Shown here: one piece after another, positions 1 through 9,423 of the stretch
Position numbering within the stretch: the first letter of the stretch is position 1
Layout of the letters: each line of letters opens with the position of its first letter
Source: Abyssibacter profundi
Lineage (GTDB): Bacteria; Pseudomonadota; Gammaproteobacteria; Nevskiales; OUC007
DNA: 64,000 nt
Assembly: GCF_003151135.1 (NCBI RefSeq)
Contig: NZ_QEQK01000013.1
Location: 28,233 to 92,232, forward strand
Reading direction: 5' to 3'
The notes under the pieces: model-generated
The model's database searches: none
What the model saw: only the letters and a program-made list of their open reading frames with translations
Told to the model about the DNA's origin: nothing
Made by a program: the position numbers and the translations under genes

Positions 1-719
1 GTCTCTCCGTCTCGCTGCTCGTACCAGGCTGCGCCCTCGAACTGGCGGACGAACGGCGTGCCGCCACCGGCATCAGCCGGCGTCCGCCAAACCTGGCCAT
101 AGGCACTGATTGACCACGGCTGATCAGCTAGGTTGCTGACCTGGTAGTCCAGGCCGATCACGTAGCGCCCGGCTTCGAACTGATAGGTCTTGGTGACCTG
201 ACGGCCGTCGGCGCCCGTCCAGGTCAGGGGCACCTGCACGGACTCGTCACCGTCATTCAGTTGATAACGCGTGCGCTGCGCCGTGTAGATCGCCTTGTGC
301 GTCGGCGCATCGGTTCCTAGCAAGCCCGTTTGCACGACAAAAAAGCCGCGATTGCCTTGATGCAACACGGCCAACGGCACGTCACTATCGGCTTCCACCG
401 GATAATCCAGCAGCTCAACGCGCACCAAGTTCCCACCCAGCGGGTCAAGGTAGGCTCGCATGACGTCGGTTTCGACCACGACCAGATCGGTCGAAGGGGC
501 CTCAACAACCGGCGCGGCGACATCCGGTGCCGCCGGGCTGTCGTCCGCTCGGTTCGGCGACGCGGCCAGCGATGGCACATCGTCTTCGACATTGACCGAT
601 TCGATGGGTGACGCCGTGGTCGGCTCAGGGGCAGGCGCCTGGTCCTGTTGCCAAGCTTGGTACAGAAAGAAGCAGATGACCGCGAACGCGGCGATCAACG
701 GAAAACGAATAGATTCCAT
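1..719 (-). CDS. yidC: Membrane protein insertase YidC, N-terminal part (cut by window edge)
   Basis: About 239 residues from the start codon to the left edge; the stop lies outside. The protein begins MESIRFPLIAAF, a single N-terminal membrane helix, followed by a Pro/Ala/Asp-rich linker and then the large periplasmic beta-domain (for example TDVMRAYLDPLGGNLVRVEL and KAIYTAQRTRYQLNDG). This is the arrangement of Gram-negative YidC, which inserts inner-membrane proteins alone or with SecYEG. The catalytic five-helix core is not in the window. It lies 3 bases after yidD in the conserved rpmH-rnpA-yidD-yidC operon. The start is the only ATG that keeps the whole first helix. Identification rests on sequence plus gene order and is firm. 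Confidence 0.93.
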   Translation of the reverse strand, partial: MESIRFPLIAAFAVICFFLYQAWQQDQAPAPEPTTASPIESVNVEDDVPSLAASPNRADDSPAAPDVAAPVVEAPSTDLVVVETDVMRAYLDPLGGNLVRVELLDYPVEADSDVPLAVLHQGNRGFFVVQTGLLGTDAPTHKAIYTAQRTRYQLNDGDESVQVPLTWTGADGRQVTKTYQFEAGRYVIGLDYQVSNLADQPWSISAYGQVWRTPADAGGGTPFVRQFEGAAWYEQRDGE

Positions 720-722
720 GTG

Positions 723-971
723 TTAACGCAACACTTGATCGTTGGGAGGGGGAGCCCCGCAGCCTGGCACGGGATCATGACCGCCAGGCTGCAGCGGGTG
801 ACAGCGGGCAATGCGCCGCAGCGCCAGTGTGCCACCCTTCACCACACCATGCGCATACAAGGCCTGGATGGCGTACTGCGAACAACTCGGCGTGTAACGG
901 CAGCGCGGCGGCAGCAGCGGACTCAACCAGCGTTGATAGGCGCGGATCAATCCCGTCAGCAGGCGGATCAT
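723..971 (-). CDS. yidD: YidD membrane protein insertion efficiency factor
   Basis: Short 82-residue protein with the family hallmarks in order: an amphipathic N-terminus ([20 protein letters not shown]), the cysteine motif [11 protein letters not shown], then [20 protein letters not shown]. YidD is a small membrane-associated protein that assists YidC-dependent insertion. Its ATG overlaps the rnpA stop by 3 bases (ATGA), so the two genes are translationally coupled, and it ends 3 bases before yidC. Length is typical for the family (about 70-90 residues). Confidence 0.95.
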   Translation of the reverse strand: MIRLLTGLIRAYQRWLSPLLPPRCRYTPSCSQYAIQALYAHGVVKGGTLALRRIARCHPLQPGGHDPVPGCGAPPPNDQVLR

Positions 972-1339
972 GAGGAACCCAAGCGCCGCTGTAGACGTTT
1001 CAGGGAATCACGCAGTTCCGGCTTGCTGAGGTCGGCGACACCGCGCTTGCCGGTCACCACGATATCGACACCTTGTAAGCCGGCATGCCGGAACCAGTCT
1101 CGGGTCACGCGTTTGATGCGATTCCGATCAACGGCTCGTTTGGCACATTTTTTCGACACGGCCAGCCCCAAACGCGCAGGGGAGCCCGTTACGCCAGGCG
1201 CTACGACGAGCATCCAATGGCGGTTATGGACACGCTGACCGGTTCGAAAGACAGCCCGGAACTCGTCCGGTTTGAGCAGACGATGATCCCGGGGAAAGCC
1301 GAACGGCTTACGGGGTGAGGCGCTTACGGCCCTTGGCAC
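968..1339 (-). CDS. rnpA: Ribonuclease P protein component
   Basis: 123-residue basic protein that binds the RNase P RNA and helps mature tRNA 5' ends. The recognisable core is [19 protein letters not shown], followed by [22 protein letters not shown], the RNR signature of the family. I use GTG at 1339 because no ATG, GTG or TTG occurs in frame before the conserved FPRDHRLL segment; this start lies 32 bases inside rpmH. rnpA starting at GTG near or inside rpmH is known from other bacteria. It is co-transcribed with rpmH and overlaps yidD by 4 bases. Confidence 0.95.
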   Translation of the reverse strand: MPRAVSASPRKPFGFPRDHRLLKPDEFRAVFRTGQRVHNRHWMLVVAPGVTGSPARLGLAVSKKCAKRAVDRNRIKRVTRDWFRHAGLQGVDIVVTGKRGVADLSKPELRDSLKRLQRRLGSS

Positions 1340-1442
1340 GACGCGCCTTAATCACTTTGCGGCCACCGACGGTTGCCATGCGAGCGCGGAAACCATGCGT
1401 ACGCTTGCGACGCACTGCGTGCGGCTGGAAAGTCTGCTTCAT
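1308..1442 (-). CDS. rpmH: 50S ribosomal protein L34
   Basis: A 44-residue gene reading [20 protein letters not shown], then [20 protein letters not shown] and RLTP, which is essentially the textbook L34 sequence. L34 is a small, very basic protein of the large ribosomal subunit. The start at 1442 lies 390 bases from dnaA, which is transcribed the other way, so the gap must hold both promoters. The 3' end overlaps the rnpA start by 32 bases in another frame. Confidence 0.98.
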   Translation of the reverse strand: MKQTFQPHAVRRKRTHGFRARMATVGGRKVIKARRAKGRKRLTP

Positions 1443-1832
1443 CTTTCTCAATCTCGTGAAGGTGCCCGGGGCGGGCGAAAGGGCGCGGATAGTACTGAAA
1501 AATAGGCCCTTGCATCAAGCAACCTGGCTGTGGATAACTACGCTGGCACAGTTCCCGGTCGCGTTCGGACTCGTATGTCGCTTCGGCATGCGGATCATCA
1601 CTGTCGTCTGGCCCCCGCTCCGGGACGCCTTCGGACCCCCAGCAACATCCCTTGGTGACCCGGGGGGTGGTCCCTGTTCAGTCCGGCGCCCGGGGTCTCG
1701 AAGGACCTATTGCCAGCGCAGCGATGTGCTTGCGCTCGGGCTCAACGGGCCGGTGGCTGCTTGCAAGAATGAGCTCTTGTTCGGACCATCCACTGGCGGG
1801 TCCGATCGCCCGATATTTCTACGACGACGCAG
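1443..1832. promoter_or_regulatory. rpmH-dnaA divergent intergenic region
   Basis: 390 bases without a gene, between rpmH (leftward) and dnaA (rightward). It must carry the promoters of both. I see one perfect DnaA box (1529-1537), and otherwise GC-rich sequence with no AT-rich unwinding tract. In some Gammaproteobacteria this gap is the replication origin; here the dnaA-dnaN gap looks more origin-like, so this region more probably serves dnaA autoregulation. No clear -35/-10 pair could be fixed by eye. Confidence 0.6.
1529..1537 (-). promoter_or_regulatory. DnaA box (perfect consensus)
   Basis: TGTGGATAA, the exact complement of the R1-type box TTATCCACA. It lies about 295 bases upstream of dnaA and 87 bases upstream of rpmH, a usual place for autoregulation of dnaA by its own product. 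Confidence 0.75.
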
Positions 1833-3182
1833 GTGTCTCTGGTGGATTCAAACGCGCTCTGGCAGCGCTGTCTCGAACGTCTCGAATCCGTGCTCTCCGA
1901 ATCGGATGTCGGCACCTGGGTGCGGCCGCTGCACGCCCATGCTGACAACGGCAACCTGGAACTCATCGCACCGAACCGGCCGGTGATGGAGAACGTCAAG
2001 GCGCAGTACCTTGCCACCATAAGTGCGGTGTGGAGCGAGGTCGTGGATTTAGAGAGTCCGCGCGTCACGGTTCGCGTGGGTTCATCCGAACCAACCGCCC
2101 CCGCACCGGAGCCTGCAGAGCCCCGGCGAGCGGCGGCGCCCAAGACGGACTCCACCCATAGCAGTAGTCGGCTCGATCCGCGTTACACCTTTGACCGTTT
2201 TGTGGAAGGCAAGAGCAACCAGATTGCCCGCGCCGCGGCTCAGAAGGTCGCCGAATCACCGGGCACGTCTTACAACCCGTTGCTGATCTACGGTGGGACC
2301 GGCCTCGGGAAGACCCACCTGATGCACAGCGTTGGGAATCTGCTCTCCGCCCAGCGGGGGGCCAATCGGGTTGTGTACATCCCGGCCGAGCGCTTTGTGA
2401 ATGACATGGTGCTGGCGGTGAGACATAACCGGATGGATGGCTTCAAAAACTTCTACCGGACGGCCGAAGCGCTGCTCATCGACGACATCCATTTTTTTGC
2501 AGGCAAGGAGCGGTCCCAGGAAGAGTTCTTCCACACGTTCAACTCACTGCTCGAAGCCAATCGTCAGATCATCCTGACCTGCGACCGCTATCCCGCAGAG
2601 TTGGATGCCCTGGATGACCGCTTGCAGAACCGCTTTTCCTGGGGGCTATCCGTCGCCGTCGATCCCCCCGAGCTTGAAACGCGGGTCGCCATCCTGATGA
2701 GCAAGGCAGAGCAACTGGGTGCAGCCGTCCCAGAACCCGTCGCGTTCTTTATTGCCAACCGCATCCGCTCCAATGTCCGCGAGCTGGAGGGGGCACTGAA
2801 TCGCCTGGTTCATACCGCCCAGTTCACCGGTACGAACATCGACATCGATTTCGCTCGTTATGCACTGCAGGACATCTTGTCGGTGCACGACCGCATGGTC
2901 ACGATCGAGAGCATCCAGCGCACCGTCGCCGAGTATTTCAGCATCCGTCTGTCTGATATGACGCAACGCAGTCGTCGTCGCTCCATCGCCCGGCCACGAC
3001 AAATGGCCATGGCGCTGTCCAAGGAGCTCACGACCCACAGCCTGCCCGAAATCGGCGACGCCTTCGGTGGTCGGGATCACACCACGGTCCTGCACGCCTG
3101 CCGCACGATTCAGAAGCTCAAGGATGCCGATCGCGCCATACGTGACGACTATGAGGCCCTGTTGAGAACCCTGAGCCGTTGA
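1833..3182 (+). CDS. dnaA: Chromosomal replication initiator DnaA
   Basis: 449 residues, the usual length. Domain I begins near NALWQRCLERLESVL; a low-complexity Pro/Ala linker (domain II) lies around residues 85-110. AAA+ domain III carries Walker A GGTGLGKTH (about 153-161) and Walker B LLIDDIHFF (about 214-222). Domain IV carries the DNA-binding signature GGRDHTTVLHACRTI (about 412-426). It binds DnaA boxes and melts the origin. The start is GTG at 1833; a second GTG at 1842 (giving VDSNALW) has a better-spaced AGG and could be the true start. The flanking DnaA boxes suggest autoregulation. Confidence 0.98.
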   Translation: MSLVDSNALWQRCLERLESVLSESDVGTWVRPLHAHADNGNLELIAPNRPVMENVKAQYLATISAVWSEVVDLESPRVTVRVGSSEPTAPAPEPAEPRRAAAPKTDSTHSSSRLDPRYTFDRFVEGKSNQIARAAAQKVAESPGTSYNPLLIYGGTGLGKTHLMHSVGNLLSAQRGANRVVYIPAERFVNDMVLAVRHNRMDGFKNFYRTAEALLIDDIHFFAGKERSQEEFFHTFNSLLEANRQIILTCDRYPAELDALDDRLQNRFSWGLSVAVDPPELETRVAILMSKAEQLGAAVPEPVAFFIANRIRSNVRELEGALNRLVHTAQFTGTNIDIDFARYALQDILSVHDRMVTIESIQRTVAEYFSIRLSDMTQRSRRRSIARPRQMAMALSKELTTHSLPEIGDAFGGRDHTTVLHACRTIQKLKDADRAIRDDYEALLRTLSR

Positions 3183-3420
3183 TGTGGATATCTCGGGGAT
3201 GGAATGTGACAATGCGAGAAATCGGGTTGCGCACACATTCTGTCCACAGGAATCCGACGGCGTTGCCCCAGGTGTTTGATCCACGGCGGGGCGTGGATAA
3301 GCCATTGAAAGAAAACAGTATTTCTGTGTTACACACAGCGGGCCACGCCCTCTACTACTACTACTATCTTTAAAAGATACTTCTATATAGTCATTTGCCG
3401 ATGGAGTTCGGGGACCAGAC
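3183..3420. promoter_or_regulatory. oriC: Probable replication origin oriC (dnaA-dnaN intergenic region)
   Basis: 238 bases between dnaA and dnaN, richer in AT than its surroundings. DnaA-box-like sites: TGTGGATAT at 3184-3192 (one mismatch), CTGTCCACA at 3240-3248 (two mismatches), CGTGGATAA at 3292-3300 (one mismatch) and TTACACACA at 3329-3337 (two mismatches). The last lies in a 6-bp inverted repeat, CTGTGT/ACACAG (3324-3338). A GC-rich spacer follows, then the CTA repeat at 3352-3367 and an AT-rich stretch (3364-3390). This matches the box, GC-rich spacer, DnaA-trio, AT-rich order of the basal unwinding system described in Bacillus subtilis. The dnaN promoter presumably also lies here. 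Confidence 0.75.
3352..3367 (-). repeat. DnaA-trio-like CTA/TAG triplet run
   Basis: CTACTACTACTACTAT on the + strand, so the opposite strand carries five consecutive TAG triplets. DnaA-trios are defined as 3'-(G/A)A(T/A)-5' repeats bound by the DnaA filament on single-stranded DNA. The run starts 14 bases after the last box-like palindrome and leads directly into AT-rich DNA, which is the expected place. Confidence 0.65.
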
Positions 3421-4521
3421 ATGAAGTTCGAAATCGATCGTGGGTCATTCCTGCAAACCATTCAGGCCGTCATCGGCGTGATCGAGCGTCGGCAGACCAT
3501 GCCGATCCTGTCGAACTTCCATATCGAAGCGTCGGAGACCGGACTGCGCATGACCGGTACCGATCTGGAACTCGAGTTGGTCAGCCATGTCCAGGCGCAG
3601 GTCGATCAGCCCGGTGCGATCACCGTGCCGGCCCGGAAGCTGTTCGACATTTGTCGTGGACTGCCGGAAGGTTCCGTCATTCGTGCTGAGCTTTCAGAGC
3701 AGAAGTTCATCGTTCGCTCTGGTCGAAGCCGATTCACGCTGGCGACGCAGCCGGCCAGCGAATTTCCTTCGCTAGGTGATATCGATTCGGCGGATCGTCA
3801 TTCCATACCGAATCTCGCGTTGCGCCAGGTGCTCAATCGCACCATGTTTGCGATGGCGCAACAGGATGTTCGTTACTACCTCAACGGACTGTTGCTGGCG
3901 CTGCGGCATGACCGTTTACGCGCGGTTGCCACCGACGGCCATCGACTCGCTTTGTCCGATGTTGATGTGGAACTTGAAATCAGCGAAGAGCGTCAGGTCA
4001 TCGTCCCGCGCAAGGGTGTCCTGGAGCTGAACCGCCTGCTCTCCGATGAGGACGAGACTGTGAGCGTGTCGCTGACGAACAACCATCTGCAGGTCGACCT
4101 GGGCACCATCTTGTTCACGACCAAGCTCATCGATGGTCGATTCCCAGATTATGAAAAGGTGGTCCCCGCGGCGGGCGACAAACTGCTCACCGGTGACCGA
4201 GAAGTGATTCGCCAAGCGCTGGCTAGAGCGGCGATTCTCTCCAACGAAAAATTCCGAGGGGTTCGTCTCGTACTGGACCCCGGTCTGCTCAAGCTGCAAA
4301 CCGAAAACCCGGAGCACGAGCAGGCGGAGGAAGAGATCGAGGTGGATTACAATGGGGCGCCGTTGGAAATCGGTTTCAACGTCAACTATCTGTTGGATGC
4401 GCTCGGCGTGATGGAAGGCGATGCGTTCCGCTTTGAAATGAGCAGTCCGGATGCCGGTGGACTGCTCACCGAAATGGGGACGGACGCGCACAAGTACGTC
4501 GTCATGCCCATGCGGCTGTAA
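3421..4521 (+). CDS. dnaN: DNA polymerase III beta sliding clamp
   Basis: 366 residues, the standard clamp length, starting MKFEIDRGSFLQTIQAVIGVIERRQTMPIL, with the typical RFTLATQPASEFPSL segment at the end of the first of three clamp repeats and the C-terminal end DAHKYVVMPMRL. The C-terminal VMPMRL motif forms part of the pocket that binds polymerase and partner proteins. As a dimeric ring it tethers DNA polymerase III to DNA. It lies downstream of the probable origin and 51 bases before recF. ATG at 3421 is the clear start. Confidence 0.98.
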   Translation: MKFEIDRGSFLQTIQAVIGVIERRQTMPILSNFHIEASETGLRMTGTDLELELVSHVQAQVDQPGAITVPARKLFDICRGLPEGSVIRAELSEQKFIVRSGRSRFTLATQPASEFPSLGDIDSADRHSIPNLALRQVLNRTMFAMAQQDVRYYLNGLLLALRHDRLRAVATDGHRLALSDVDVELEISEERQVIVPRKGVLELNRLLSDEDETVSVSLTNNHLQVDLGTILFTTKLIDGRFPDYEKVVPAAGDKLLTGDREVIRQALARAAILSNEKFRGVRLVLDPGLLKLQTENPEHEQAEEEIEVDYNGAPLEIGFNVNYLLDALGVMEGDAFRFEMSSPDAGGLLTEMGTDAHKYVVMPMRL

Positions 4522-4572
4522 GCGCATTACACCGATCATCAGACGGGCAATCGGTCGATTGTCCAGCGCGGC

Positions 4573-5649
4573 ATGTTGATTCGCTCATTGGCGTTGACCG
4601 ACTTTCGCTGTCACGCCCGGATGCAGCTCGAGTTAACGGCGGCCAGCGCGCCCGGCGGCGTGGCGATCATCGGTGATAACGCCACCGGAAAGACGTCCGT
4701 ACTCGAAGCCATATATCTACTCAGCCGCGGCGTGTCGTTTCGGGGGAGTTCACCCTCGGATGTCATTCGACACGATAAAGACCATGCGCTGGTGGTCGCC
4801 ACCGTGGAAGTCCAGAACGAAGCCTCGCGCTACGCAGTCCAGCGCGGTCGGGCCGGGCTCGAAATCCGAATCGGTGGGCGGCGAGATGCCACGGTGCTGG
4901 AGTTGGCGCGGGCCTTACCTATACAGGTGATGGACCCGCGGGCGCACAGGCTGATTGATGAGGGGCCGGTGCATCGGCGGCGCATGCTCGATTGGGGAGT
5001 GTTCCACGTGGAACATTCTTTCCTGCATAACTGGAGACAGTTTCAGCGCGTGTTGCGTCAGCGGAACGCAGCGTGTCGCCGTGGGGACCGAAAACAGCTT
5101 CGCGCGTGGAATCCCGCATTCATCGAATCTGCACAGCGTGTGGATGCGGCTCGTCGCCAGCATCTCGAAGCACTGGCGTGCTCGTGGCGGGAGCGGGTCA
5201 ATCACCTGCTCGACGATGAACTGAACCCCGTGTTGGGTTATCGGCCCGGTTGGCCCAAGCACGCCGCGCTGGGTGAGGCCCTAGAGGATGCAGAGTCTCG
5301 TGAGCTCGATGCGGGTTACACCGTGGTCGGACCTCACCGTGCGGACATTCGGCTGCAGTTAGGCGGGCGGCAGGTGCGTCATCAAGCTTCGCGTGGACAG
5401 CAAAAGGCGCTGGTCATGGCGCTGCTGACCGCGCAGGTCGAACTGGTCGCTGAACAGCTCGGTCACAGCCCCTTGTTGTTAATCGATGATTTCTCCGCTG
5501 AGTGGGGTGTAGCGATGCGGCACCGCGCAGTGGCGCAACTGCAACAGGGCAGCGCGCAATGGATTTCGACCTGGCTGGATGCGCCCGGCTCGGATTTGGA
5601 GCTTGCCGAGATGTTCCACGTGGAACATCTGGCGCGGGCTGCCCCGTGA
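4573..5649 (+). CDS. recF: DNA replication and repair protein RecF
   Basis: 358 residues, normal for RecF, an ABC-type ATPase that helps RecO and RecR load RecA at single-strand gaps. It starts MLIRSLALTDFRCH. Walker A is GDNATGKTS (about 34-42), the ABC signature SRGQQKALVMALL lies near 273, and Walker B PLLLIDDFSAEW near 300. The gene contains two parS palindromes, read in frame as VFHVEH and MFHVEH; the second lies close to the C-terminus, so the last residues are partly set by the DNA site. It follows dnaN and precedes gyrB in the conserved origin cluster. Confidence 0.96.
   Translation: MLIRSLALTDFRCHARMQLELTAASAPGGVAIIGDNATGKTSVLEAIYLLSRGVSFRGSSPSDVIRHDKDHALVVATVEVQNEASRYAVQRGRAGLEIRIGGRRDATVLELARALPIQVMDPRAHRLIDEGPVHRRRMLDWGVFHVEHSFLHNWRQFQRVLRQRNAACRRGDRKQLRAWNPAFIESAQRVDAARRQHLEALACSWRERVNHLLDDELNPVLGYRPGWPKHAALGEALEDAESRELDAGYTVVGPHRADIRLQLGGRQVRHQASRGQQKALVMALLTAQVELVAEQLGHSPLLLIDDFSAEWGVAMRHRAVAQLQQGSAQWISTWLDAPGSDLELAEMFHVEHLARAAP
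5000..5015. promoter_or_regulatory. parS: parS centromere site 1 (inside recF)
   Basis: TGTTCCACGTGGAACA, a perfect 16-bp palindrome that matches the conserved ParB-binding parS sequence of chromosomal Par systems. It is read in frame in recF as VFHVEH. parA and parB are not in the window; in related genomes they lie just beyond yidC. Confidence 0.9.
5612..5627. promoter_or_regulatory. parS: parS centromere site 2 (3' end of recF)
   Basis: TGTTCCACGTGGAACA again, here within an 18-bp perfect palindrome (ATGTTCCACGTGGAACAT, 5611-5628). It lies 612 bases from site 1, near the end of recF and 53 bases before gyrB, and is read as MFHVEH. Two identical parS sites within about 2.5 kb of the probable origin fit a ParB loading centre. 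Confidence 0.9.
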
Positions 5650-5662
5650 TAACATGACGTAG

Positions 5663-8095
<2,433 letters not shown>

Positions 8096-8120
8096 CAGGG
8101 GTTTCCCCGCAGAATGAAAG

Positions 8121-8150
8121 AAGCCGCCCCTTCGGGCGGCTTTTTCTTTT
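8121..8150 (+). terminator. Rho-independent terminator after gyrB
   Basis: Stem AAGCCGCCC / GGGCGGCTT (8121-8129 with 8134-8142), loop CTTC, followed by TTTTTCTTTT. It starts 25 bases after the gyrB stop and is a textbook intrinsic terminator; it separates the origin operon from the convergent ald. Confidence 0.92.
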
Positions 8151-8198
8151 ATATCAACAACTTACGATGCCAGCATCAGCCGGGATACTTGCGGTTGA

Positions 8199-9323
8199 TC
8201 AAGCGGCCTGCGACAACACCTCATCGGCAGGCACATAGTTGTAGTCCAGCGCCTCGGCTACAGCCTGACAAGTAATTTTGCCGCGGTGAACATTTAAACC
8301 GTTGCGCAGGTGGCGATCCGTTTGTAATGCCTGCTTGTAACCCTGGTTGGCGAGCTTGAGAACAAACGGCAAGGTGGCGTTCGTCAACGCAAAGGTTGAT
8401 GTCCGGGCGACTGCGCCGGGCATGTTGGCGACGCAGTAATGCACCACGTCATCGACCACATAGGTCGGGTTATCGTGCGTGGTGGCTTTCGAGGTTTCCG
8501 TGCAGCCACCCTGATCAATGGCTACATCCACGATGACCGCCCGTGAACGCATCAAACCGAGCATGTCCCGCGTGATGATCTTAGGTGCTGCCGCGCCGGG
8601 CAGCAGCACTGCGCCGATCACGAGATCTGCATTCCGTATGCTGTGCTCCAGAGCATCTGCCGTTGAAAACAGCGTTGTCATGCGACCTTGGAACAACTCG
8701 TCCAACTCCCGCAGCCGTGGCAGGGAGCGGTCGATGATATTGACATCAGCGCCCAGCCCCACGGCCATGCGCGCGGCGCTGTAACCGACCACGCCGCCAC
8801 CGATGATGCAAACATTGGCCGGCGCGACGCCGGGCACGCCTCCAATCAGGGTGCCATTACCGCCCTGCGCCCGCTCCAAGGCATGTGCACCCGCCTGGAT
8901 GGACATGCGGCCGGCCACTTCACTCATCGGCCGTAGCAAGGGTAAGCCGCCGTGGTCGTCCGTGACGGTTTCGTAAGCGATTGCGGTACAACCTGAGGCT
9001 ACCAGCAACTCGGTTTGAGTCGGGTCCGGGGCCAGGTGCAAGTAGGTAAACAGAACCTGTCCATCTCGTAGCTTTCGGCATTCGTCAGGTTGTGGCTCCT
9101 TGACCTTGACGATCATCTCGGCCTGTTGGAAGACCGAATCGGCGTCGGCCAGAATGACTGCACCTGCCTGCTCGTAGGCTTCGTCACTCAAACCAATGCC
9201 GTCGCCGGCCATGGTTTCGACCACCACCTCATGACCGCGGCTGGTCAGTTCACGCACGCCCGAAGGCGTCAGACCGACGCGATATTCACGGGCTTTGATT
9301 TCCTTGGGTACACCGATTTTCAT
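8199..9323 (-). CDS. ald: Alanine dehydrogenase
   Basis: 374 residues. Interconverts L-alanine and pyruvate plus ammonia with NAD(H). It starts [22 protein letters not shown]; the residues that bind substrate in characterised alanine dehydrogenases fall at the same numbers here (Arg15, Lys75 in IVKVKEP, His96 in YLHLAP). The NAD-binding Rossmann motif is [22 protein letters not shown] three codons earlier would add two residues, but the ATG gives the standard N-terminus. It is convergent with gyrB and divergent from tamA. A role in alanine use or redox balance is inferred from the family. Confidence 0.96.
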   Translation of the reverse strand: MKIGVPKEIKAREYRVGLTPSGVRELTSRGHEVVVETMAGDGIGLSDEAYEQAGAVILADADSVFQQAEMIVKVKEPQPDECRKLRDGQVLFTYLHLAPDPTQTELLVASGCTAIAYETVTDDHGGLPLLRPMSEVAGRMSIQAGAHALERAQGGNGTLIGGVPGVAPANVCIIGGGVVGYSAARMAVGLGADVNIIDRSLPRLRELDELFQGRMTTLFSTADALEHSIRNADLVIGAVLLPGAAAPKIITRDMLGLMRSRAVIVDVAIDQGGCTETSKATTHDNPTYVVDDVVHYCVANMPGAVARTSTFALTNATLPFVLKLANQGYKQALQTDRHLRNGLNVHRGKITCQAVAEALDYNYVPADEVLSQAA

Positions 9324-9357
9324 GAACAACCCCAGACGGAGAAAGGGCGACGGCCCG

Positions 9358-9363
9358 TATAAT
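9358..9363 (+). promoter_or_regulatory. Probable -10 box of the tamA promoter
   Basis: A perfect TATAAT in the ald-tamA divergent gap, 60 bases before the tamA ATG. The -35 region at the right distance (about 9335-9340) does not match TTGACA well, so activity is inferred from the -10 alone. Confidence 0.45.
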
Positions 9364-9423
9364 GACTAAGCCTTGGCAAACAATCATGGAACTTGTCCGA
9401 GGAACGGACGACCAAGGTCAGGC

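Noticed and set aside
3352..3367. CTA triplets as a simple microsatellite
   Set aside because: Position directly after DnaA boxes and before AT-rich DNA in the dnaA-dnaN gap makes a DnaA-trio more likely than a chance repeat.
2646..3461. Long reading frame antisense to dnaA
   Set aside because: Shadow of a GC-rich coding strand; no domain, and it spans the origin region, which carries DnaA sites instead.
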